From assembly GCA_025929895.1 (NCBI GenBank), contig JAICPI010000014.1, positions 1 to 52,049 of the forward strand: a stretch of 52,049 bases of DNA, in the 5' to 3' direction. This document shows, piece by piece, positions 7,576 to 13,960 of the stretch. The notes below the pieces were generated by a model that saw only the letters and a program-made list of their open reading frames with translations, had not been told where the DNA came from and ran no database searches. Source of the DNA: Thermoleophilia bacterium. Its GTDB lineage: Bacteria; Actinomycetota; Thermoleophilia; Gaiellales; Gaiellaceae. Position 1 is the stretch's first letter. The number at the start of each line of letters is the position of its first letter. A program made the translations under genes and the position numbers.

Positions 7576-8753
7576 TCCGCAAGTTCCCGTAGCGAGGCCG
7601 CGTCGAGCGGCTTGCCGGCACGGACCAGGTCGGTCGCAGCGTCCACCTTGTCGAAGATCCCCCAGAGCAGGAAGCCGCGCGGGCGGCGCGCGCCGTCGAG
7701 GTAGCCGATCACGCCCTTGCGGACCGGGTCGCGCCACTCCGCGACCGTCTCGAGTCGCGAGTCGACCTGCCCGACCGCCTCGTAACCGAGGTCGAACAGG
7801 TCGGAGTAGAAGAAGGGCAGATGCTCGTAGGGCTCGTCGGCGCCGGCCATGTTGGCCCCGACGAGCTTGCCGTGACTCTTCGCGTGGTCCTCGTGCTCGA
7901 CCCGCAGCTCGGTGTCGAGCGCGCGGGCCGGAAAACGGGCGACGTCTCCGGCCGCGAAGACGTCGTCGCGACCCGCAACGCGTCCGCGATCGTCGACGGG
8001 GATCCCGTTCGCGGCGGGCAGGCCGGCGGCGACGGCGAGCTCGCCGCGCGGCTCGATGCCGAGGCCCGCCACGACGACGTCGGCCTCGATCGTGCGGCCG
8101 CCTCCCGTGCGAACGGCGAAGCGCTCGCCGTCCCGCTCGACGCCCTCGACTCCCTCGCCGGCGAGGACCTCGACGTCTTTCGAGCGGTAGTAGTCGTTGA
8201 GCGACTCCGCGAGGTCCGCCGGGAACAGCCGGAATCCGATCGCAGGCTCGGGGAACACCATCACCACGTCGCTCCCCGTCGACGCAAGCGCGGCGGCGAT
8301 CTCCGAGCCGATGAACCCCCCGCCGATGACGACGGCGCGGACACCGCCGGACGTCTCTGCACGCAGCCGGCGGTAGTCGTCGAGGGTCCTGAAGTAGATG
8401 ACGTCGTCGACCGCGTTCGTCAATCGTCGCGGGCGTCCGCCCGTCGCCAGCAGGACGCGCTCGTACGCGTACGTCTCGCCACGGTCGTCGGTCGTGCGCC
8501 GCCCGTCGAGGTCGAGCGCCACGATCGTGCGCCCGAGCCGGAGGTCGACGTGCTGTTCCTCGGTGCCGCGCCAGACCGTCGACTCGTCCTTGCCCTGCCA
8601 CAGCTTCTTCGAGAGCGGCGGGCGGGCATACGGCGGATGCGACTCGTCGCCGACGAGGACGATCGACCCCGCGCCGTCGACGGAACGGATTCCCTTGGAC
8701 GCGGCGTCGCCCGTCATCCCGCCGCCGACGATCAGGTACTTGGATTCGACCAA
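7572..8753 (-). CDS. FAD/NAD(P)-dependent oxidoreductase, ferredoxin/rubredoxin reductase-like
   Basis: 393 aa with a two-dinucleotide-domain flavoprotein fold. The N-terminal FAD site is YLIVGGGMTGDAA, the NAD(P) site is AVVIGGGFIGSEIAAALAS near residue 145, and the second FAD motif is VFAAGDVARFPA. The C-terminal FFYSDLFDLGYEAVG stretch is typical of ferredoxin/putidaredoxin reductases and AIF-like proteins. There is no redox CxxC. The start is TTG at 8753, chosen for AAGGAGG just upstream. It is the first gene of a four-gene overlapping operon and is divergent from the SufR-like regulator. A small ferredoxin partner is not encoded nearby. Confidence 0.87.
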   Translation of the reverse strand: MVESKYLIVGGGMTGDAASKGIRSVDGAGSIVLVGDESHPPYARPPLSKKLWQGKDESTVWRGTEEQHVDLRLGRTIVALDLDGRRTTDDRGETYAYERVLLATGGRPRRLTNAVDDVIYFRTLDDYRRLRAETSGGVRAVVIGGGFIGSEIAAALASTGSDVVMVFPEPAIGFRLFPADLAESLNDYYRSKDVEVLAGEGVEGVERDGERFAVRTGGGRTIEADVVVAGLGIEPRGELAVAAGLPAANGIPVDDRGRVAGRDDVFAAGDVARFPARALDTELRVEHEDHAKSHGKLVGANMAGADEPYEHLPFFYSDLFDLGYEAVGQVDSRLETVAEWRDPVRKGVIGYLDGARRPRGFLLWGIFDKVDAATDLVRAGKPLDAASLRELAD

Positions 8754-8777
8754 CTCGCCTCCTTCTAAAAACTTGAT

Positions 8778-8798
8778 GCCGTACTATAGAATACCGGC
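8778..8798. promoter_or_regulatory. Divergent promoter and candidate operator (GCCG-N13-CGGC)
   Basis: The 47-base gap between the FAD-reductase gene and the regulator holds a rare AT-rich patch. Rightward, TAGAAT (8787-8792) ends 7 nt before the regulator ATG, giving a leaderless message. Leftward, TATAGT (8788-8783) would give a leader of about 24 nt with the AAGGAGG site. The two -10 boxes overlap and sit inside an imperfect inverted repeat with GCCG/CGGC ends. This is where the divergent Cys-rich regulator would be expected to bind. Confidence 0.55.
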
Positions 8799-8799
8799 A

Positions 8800-9510
8800 A
8801 TGGATCCGCTCGAGGCCGTCGGTGTTCCCGAGCTGCGCGAGGCGCTCCTGTTCGCGCGCGGCCGGCCTCGGCCGATCACCGCCGACGAGCTCGCCGCCGA
8901 TCGGCGGATTCACCGCACCGTCGCCCGTCGCCGGCTCGACCGTCTCACCGCCGCCGGACTGCTGATCAGCCGCTTCGAGCGTCGGACCGGGCGCAGCGGC
9001 CCGGGAGCCGGCCGGCCCGCGAAGATCTACTCGCCCGCGCCCGAGACCGCGGCGATCGAGTTCCCGGCGCGGCACTACGAAGAGCTCGTCGGGCTGCTGC
9101 TCGAGGCTCTGCCCGCGCAGTCGCGGTCGCAGCGGCTTCGAGCCACCGGGGTTGCACTCGCAGCCCGACTTCTTCGGGGTTCGCCGATCGTCCCGGTACG
9201 CGACGTTCGTCTCGGTCTCGAGCGAGCCTGCGAGGCGCTCGGGCACCTTGGCTTCCAGGCGAGCGTCGAGACGGTCGACGGCGACTCCGCCGTGATCGCG
9301 AGCCCCACGTGCCCGCTACGCCCACTCGTGGTCGCACGGCCCGAGACGGCCGAGATCGACCGCGGCATGTGGTGCGGTCTCGTGGCGGCCGCGCTGCGCG
9401 GGGCCACCGCCGACGACGTCCGCTGCGACACACGGGACTGTCTCGACGACCATGCGTCGTGCCGGATCTTGATCACGCTCGACCGCCGAGCGACGACGGC
9501 CGGGACGTAG
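8800..9510 (+). CDS. SufR-like HTH regulator with a C-terminal cysteine cluster
   Basis: 236 aa. Residues 10-80 form a winged helix-turn-helix (ELREALLFARG, ADELAADRRIHRTVARRRLDRL, wing GRPAKIYSP). The C-terminal half has Cys171 in SPTCPLRPLV, Cys192 in MWCGLVAAAL, then Cys209, Cys214 and Cys221 in CDTRDCLDDHASC. This arrangement resembles the iron-sulfur-binding domain of SufR-type repressors. It probably senses redox state or iron through a cluster and controls the divergent operon; that is inference. The ATG at 8800 follows the TAGAAT -10 by 7 nt with no Shine-Dalgarno, so translation is likely leaderless. Confidence 0.78.
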   Translation: MDPLEAVGVPELREALLFARGRPRPITADELAADRRIHRTVARRRLDRLTAAGLLISRFERRTGRSGPGAGRPAKIYSPAPETAAIEFPARHYEELVGLLLEALPAQSRSQRLRATGVALAARLLRGSPIVPVRDVRLGLERACEALGHLGFQASVETVDGDSAVIASPTCPLRPLVVARPETAEIDRGMWCGLVAAALRGATADDVRCDTRDCLDDHASCRILITLDRRATTAGT

Positions 9511-9636
9511 GTGCTGAACCGCTAGGAGCTGCCATCGCGCGGCCGCTGCGACGCGTAGCAACGGCTTCGACATTCGGGCGACCCTCGTCCGGGTGATCGG
9601 TCTTGGCGGCCCGGGGGCCGATCGGACGGGCGACCG

Positions 9637-11436
9637 GTGCGCCTCCTCCTCGTATCCCTTGCGGCCGCCGTCGGCTTCGCGGCGCACGCCGGCACGGCGG
9701 ACGCGGCCGCGTTCGTGCGCTGCGGCGGGGACGCCGGGAAGGTCGGCTTCCAGTGCGGGGCCGTGAAGGTGCCGCTCGACCGCGCGGGTGCCGTTGCGGG
9801 AGAGGTGGCGCTGCACGTGCGGCGCCTGCCTGCGCAGGGCTTTGCGTCGAAGCCCCCGCTCCTCGCGCTTGCGGGCGGACCGGGGCAGGGCGCGAGCAAC
9901 TTCGCGACGATGTTCGCCGCCGTCTTCGAAGAGGCGCTCTCCGACCGGGACCTCGTCGTCGTCGACCAGCGCGGGACCGGTCGCTCCGGTGCCCTTCGCT
10001 GCGCGTCGTTCGAGACCGTCATCGCCGACGAGGAAGCGCTCGCGAACGCGATGCGGACGTGCGTCGGGAGCCTGTCCACCGGCGTCGGGCACTACCGCAC
10101 GCTCGACTCGGTCGAGGACCTCGACGCGGTCCGGGCCGCGCTCGGCGCGGAGCGGATCGCGCTCTTCGGCGTCTCGTACGGGACGAAGGTCGCGCTCGGG
10201 TACGCCTCCCGTCACCCGACGCGGGTCGAGCGGCTCGTGCTGGACTCGGTGGTCGAGCCGGACGGGCCGGACGCGCTGTGGAGATCGACGTTCGCGGCCA
10301 TGCCGCGCGTGCTGCGCGAGGTGTGCGGTCGCGCCTGCCCGTTCACCCGTGATCCTGCCGCGGACTTGGCGGCCGCGGTGGAGCGGCTCGACGCCGAGCC
10401 ACTCCAGGCGGACCTGGTCGGCCCGAACGGAAAGCGGGCCCGCGAGGCGCTCTCGAGCGTCGATCTCTTCTCGCTGCTCCTCACGGGCGACTTCGACCCG
10501 TGGGTCCGGGCCGGCATCCCCGGCGCGGTCGCCGCCGCCGCCAAGGGTGACGGGGCCCAGCTCCTCCGCCTGCTCGACGACATCAAGCGGTTCACCCCGA
10601 ACGAGCAACCGCAGGAGTTCAGCTGGCCACTCTTCTACGCGACCACGTGTACCGACAGCGCGTTGCCCTGGGGCGCGACCGAGACGGTCGAGCAGCGCCT
10701 TGCCTCACTTCACGCCGAGGTCGAAGCCCTGCCGGTCGAGTCGTTCGCTCCGTTCGGTGCGGCGACGGCGCTCGAGGTGGGAATTCCGTCGCTGTGCCTG
10801 CACTGGGCCGGGCCGGCTGCGCCGCCGCCCAGGCTCGGAGCCGTTCCGGACGTGCCCGCGCTGGTGCTCAACGGCACGCTCGACCTGCGCACCCCGCTCG
10901 CCGACGCGCAGGCGCTCGCGTCGCGGCTTCCGCACGCCCGCCTGATCGAGGTCGCCGGAACCGGCCACTCCGTCGTCCTGAACGGCCCCACCTGTGCGCA
11001 AAGGGCGACGGTTGCATTCCTGAACGAAGGCGCGACCCCCGCTCGGCCGTGCCGGACGCCTCGGTTCTTCGTCCCGGAGCGGCCCGCACCGCGCTCACTC
11101 GCCGCCGTCGGCGGCACAGGCCGTGCGCGGATCTCGGCCGCCGCGCAGCTCACCCTCCGCGACGTCCTGCGCCGGCTACCGCTCTCGACCGGCGCTCTGA
11201 CAGGACGGAGCTTCACGCTGCGGGGCGGCGGCCTGCGCGGGGGACGCTACCTCGCGCGACCGAGCCTTCTCGTCCTCCACGGCGTCGAGTTCGTCCCGGG
11301 CGTCACCGTGTCCGGGACGATCACGGGAGACGTCGACCCCTTCGGCGCGGTCGAGCGCGCGCGTGGAACCCTCGTCGTCCGAGCCGGCACGACGACCGTG
11401 CGGGTCAGCATCGCCAGACGGCTCCTGGTCGGCTAG
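9637..11436 (+). CDS. Secreted alpha/beta-hydrolase, S33 tripeptidyl-aminopeptidase (SCO7095/TAP) type
   Basis: 599 aa, starting GTG. A signal peptide (MRLLLVSLAAAVGFAAHAG, cleavage near ADA-AAF) is followed by the hydrolase core: the oxyanion loop LAGGPGQG, VVVDQRGTGRSG, the nucleophile Ser180 in FGVSYGTK, the Asp in LNGTLDLRTP and the His in GTGHSVV. The cap region and the TAP-like C-terminal domain (ending near CAQRATVAFL) match extracellular proteases that release N-terminal tripeptides. About 120 further residues form a beta-rich tail (ISAAAQLTLRDVLRRLP to the end) of unknown function. It is the first of four exported-protein genes in one direction. Confidence 0.87.
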   Translation: MRLLLVSLAAAVGFAAHAGTADAAAFVRCGGDAGKVGFQCGAVKVPLDRAGAVAGEVALHVRRLPAQGFASKPPLLALAGGPGQGASNFATMFAAVFEEALSDRDLVVVDQRGTGRSGALRCASFETVIADEEALANAMRTCVGSLSTGVGHYRTLDSVEDLDAVRAALGAERIALFGVSYGTKVALGYASRHPTRVERLVLDSVVEPDGPDALWRSTFAAMPRVLREVCGRACPFTRDPAADLAAAVERLDAEPLQADLVGPNGKRAREALSSVDLFSLLLTGDFDPWVRAGIPGAVAAAAKGDGAQLLRLLDDIKRFTPNEQPQEFSWPLFYATTCTDSALPWGATETVEQRLASLHAEVEALPVESFAPFGAATALEVGIPSLCLHWAGPAAPPPRLGAVPDVPALVLNGTLDLRTPLADAQALASRLPHARLIEVAGTGHSVVLNGPTCAQRATVAFLNEGATPARPCRTPRFFVPERPAPRSLAAVGGTGRARISAAAQLTLRDVLRRLPLSTGALTGRSFTLRGGGLRGGRYLARPSLLVLHGVEFVPGVTVSGTITGDVDPFGAVERARGTLVVRAGTTTVRVSIARRLLVG

Positions 11437-11539
11437 CCGTCCCTCGTCCGAGGGACGGGCACGAGCGCGCGGTGCGTCGATGCTGATGACTCGATGCCGC
11501 CCACGCCCGCAGAGGGCCTTCACGTCTAGGAGGTCGTTG

Positions 11540-12430
11540 ATGTCACCGGGGTTCCTTCGTCTCCTTCTGTGCAGCCTGCTCTGCTGCGCGCTCTTCGCGC
11601 CTGCCGCTTCGGCTCGGCCCGACGCGCCCGAGGCCTCGGCCGGCGGCTCGTGCACGGGCCCGCTGCGGATGCTCGCCGCGAGCGGCGGGGCGAACGGGCT
11701 CAAGACTTTCGACGACTTCATCGAGGACACGGCCGGCCCCGACATCTGCGGGGAGAACGCGGTCACGAACGACAACGAGGGCACGATCACCTTCGGGCTG
11801 CACATCCACAACCGCACCGCGTGGGCGGCGAACGAGCACTACGGGGCCCTCCTCGACTCCGACAACGACCCCGCCACCGGGATCGAGGGAGCGGACCACC
11901 TGGTTCGCGTCTCGCCCGAAGGCGTCGAGCTCGCCAAGTGGGACGGGACGACGTTCGTGACGCAGACGGCGCTCCCGCCCGCGGAGTGGGCTCCCGGCTA
12001 CGGCCCCGTCTTCCAGCTCAAGGCCGCCGACCTCGGCAACGCCACGAGCTTCGGGTTCTTCTTCTACTCGACCGACGGCACGAACGTCGACTACGCGCCG
12101 AACGCGGGCGTGTGGTCGTACCAGCTCGCGCCGCTCGTGCTCGCGGCCCGCGCGGTGACGCACGACCGCGCCAGAGCGGGGAGGTCGTTCACCGCTCGCA
12201 TGACCGTCGTGCGCAGCGACTTCGACAGCGCGCTCACCGAGGGTGCGATCACGTGCGCTGCCCGGCTCGGCGGGAAGCCGCTCGCAGGGCGCGGCCGGTT
12301 CGCCGGCTCGCGGGTCACGTGCACCTGGCGCGTGCCGAAGAACGCACGGCGCAAGCGCCTCACGGGCACCGTCGCGGTCAGCTTCCAGGGCGTCGAGGCG
12401 AAGCGCGCCTTCGCGACGACGGTTCGCTAG
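11540..12430 (+). CDS. Exported protein of unknown function
   Basis: 296 aa from the ATG at 11540, which has AGGAGG 6 nt upstream. A clear signal peptide (FLRLLLCSLLCCALFAPAASA) is followed by a beta-rich region with two widely spaced Cys (GGSCTGPL, GPDICGEN) and an acidic DSDNDPATGIEG loop that could bind calcium. The C-terminal third (AARAVTHDRARAGRSF onward) looks like an Ig-like or Ig-fold domain, with a Cys pair (ITCAARL, VTCTWRV) that could form a disulfide. I do not recognise a named family. The stop at 12430 directly abuts the GTG of the next gene, so they are co-transcribed. Confidence 0.7.
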   Translation: MSPGFLRLLLCSLLCCALFAPAASARPDAPEASAGGSCTGPLRMLAASGGANGLKTFDDFIEDTAGPDICGENAVTNDNEGTITFGLHIHNRTAWAANEHYGALLDSDNDPATGIEGADHLVRVSPEGVELAKWDGTTFVTQTALPPAEWAPGYGPVFQLKAADLGNATSFGFFFYSTDGTNVDYAPNAGVWSYQLAPLVLAARAVTHDRARAGRSFTARMTVVRSDFDSALTEGAITCAARLGGKPLAGRGRFAGSRVTCTWRVPKNARRKRLTGTVAVSFQGVEAKRAFATTVR

Positions 12431-13054
12431 GTGCGCCTCCGCACGTTCGCACTCCTGCTCGCGCTCGCGGTGGCCGTGCCGGGCGCCGGCTCGGCCGCGT
12501 CTCACTCGGTGCCGCAGGCGGCCGTGCACGTGCGTTCGGCCATCCCCGCGATCGAGGCATACCGCGCCGACCGCGGCACGTACGTCGGGCTGACGCTCGC
12601 GAAGATCCGCTCGTACGATCGGTCGGTTCGCAGCGTGACCGTGAAGCGCGCGAGCAAGACTCGCTACTGCATCCAGAGCACGATCCGGGGCCCGGTCGTG
12701 CACTTCGACGGTCCGCGAGGCCCCGTCCGCCGCGGCCGCTGCGGCGTGCGCGGCGCGGTCGTCGCCCAGCCGCCGAGCCAGGTGCCGCCGCCGGCGGCCA
12801 CGGACGCCGCCGAGGCTCAGAGCCGCCTGCGCGCGGCGGTCCCGGCGATCGAGGCGTATGCGGCCGACAACGACGGCTACGCCGGCATGACGCTCGAGCA
12901 GATCCGCTCCTACGACTACGGCGTGCAGGGCATCACGGTGGCCTGGGCACTCCGAGCCGAGTACTGCATCGAGAGCACGGTCGGCGCCGAGACGGTCCAC
13001 CAGCACGGCCCGGCGAACGGGCGCGAGCCCGGAGCGTGCCCGGCCGCGCCCTAG
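12431..13054 (+). CDS. Exported protein with two tandem pilin-like repeats
   Basis: 207 aa, GTG start immediately after the preceding stop. A signal peptide (FALLLALAVAVPGAGSAA) is followed by two similar modules. The first runs from AIPAIEAYRADRGTYVG to YCIQST (about residues 37-86), the second from AVPAIEAYAADNDGYAG to YCIEST (about 135-185). Each has an amphipathic helix, the pattern GxTLxxIRSYD, an ITV-type strand and a Cys, as in soluble domains of type IV pilin/pseudopilin-like proteins, but the prepilin GFTLxE leader is missing. Proline-rich linkers join the modules. It is probably a secreted relative of pilin C-terminal domains; the function is unknown. Confidence 0.65.
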   Translation: MRLRTFALLLALAVAVPGAGSAASHSVPQAAVHVRSAIPAIEAYRADRGTYVGLTLAKIRSYDRSVRSVTVKRASKTRYCIQSTIRGPVVHFDGPRGPVRRGRCGVRGAVVAQPPSQVPPPAATDAAEAQSRLRAAVPAIEAYAADNDGYAGMTLEQIRSYDYGVQGITVAWALRAEYCIESTVGAETVHQHGPANGREPGACPAAP

Positions 13055-13899
13055 CACTGCTCGCCGTCGGTCTCGTCGCCGCGGCGTGCGGAGGGCAGGA
13101 CCGCGGGGCCGAGGGACCTCCCGCGAGCGTCTCCGCTCCTGCGCCGGCGGCGGCGCCGCCACCGCCGGGGTTCACCGCCTCGGCAGAGTCGATCTGCGCA
13201 GGGATGGAAGACGCCGCGAGCGCCGTGACCGCGGGCTCGAAGCCCACGGACGACGAGGCTCTCGACCTCGTCCGCACGTGGCGCGCCGCGCTGGACGAGC
13301 TCGAGGCGATCGATCCGCCCGTCGACGTCCGCCCGGACGTCGCCCGAATGATCGCCGCGTACCGGAACACGACGCGCGCGCTCGAGACGCTCGTGACGGT
13401 CGACGACGAGACCGTGCTCGCAGCAGCCGCGGGAATCGCCGTGTTCGGTCAGCGAGGGAGCCGTGCGGCCCGCGAGGCCGGCCTGGATCGGTGTGCCTTC
13501 TTCCCGGCGATCGAGCAGCCGGGGCCGGACCCGCAGGGGATGTACGACGCGACCCGCGAGCTCGTTCCGCCGGGCGCAACCGTGCTGTTCGAGGACGAGG
13601 CCGCGTGCGGAGACGAAGGCTCCTGCCGGTTCGAGTTCGAGACCGAAGGGCCGGTCGGAAAGCGCATGGACGCGGTGCGGCGGATCGTGCGCGCGAACGG
13701 CTGGTCGAACGTCCGCGAAGGGCGCTCGCCACCCGCGACGACCTGGCTGATGGCCAGTCGCAACGACTACGCGCTGACGGTGGAGCTCGTTGGCCGGCCG
13801 CTGCCCGAGCACTGCGGGCGGAGCGACCTCTCCTGGGGCTGCGTCGACTCGGTGTGGGTGCACCGCATCGACGTCCCCGACGTGCTGACGGGCGGCTAG
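13036..13899 (+). CDS. Lipoprotein of unknown function
   Basis: 287 aa from the GTG at 13036, which overlaps the previous gene by 19 bases. The lipobox is VGLVAAAC with Cys18 as the acylation site, followed by a low-complexity Ala/Pro linker. The mature part has a helical region (ICAGMEDAASAVTAG to ALETLVTVDDETVLAAAA) that resembles small actinobacterial lipoproteins, then a C-terminal domain with paired Cys (AACGDEGSCRFEF and EHCGRSDLSWGCVDS). It should be anchored to the outer face of the membrane. No named family is recognised. Confidence 0.68.
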   Translation: MPGRALALLAVGLVAAACGGQDRGAEGPPASVSAPAPAAAPPPPGFTASAESICAGMEDAASAVTAGSKPTDDEALDLVRTWRAALDELEAIDPPVDVRPDVARMIAAYRNTTRALETLVTVDDETVLAAAAGIAVFGQRGSRAAREAGLDRCAFFPAIEQPGPDPQGMYDATRELVPPGATVLFEDEAACGDEGSCRFEFETEGPVGKRMDAVRRIVRANGWSNVREGRSPPATTWLMASRNDYALTVELVGRPLPEHCGRSDLSWGCVDSVWVHRIDVPDVLTGG

Positions 13900-13960
13900 C
13901 CCGCCGGACCGCGCGTGCTTTCCGCCACGGTGCGTGTCACCATGGCCGCGGGAGGGCGCG

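Noticed and set aside
6655-9246. 863-codon minus-strand open frame across three genes
   Set aside because: Only its last 306 codons have coding character (CDP-alcohol transferase); the rest is arginine-rich antiphase reading of the FAD reductase and regulator genes.
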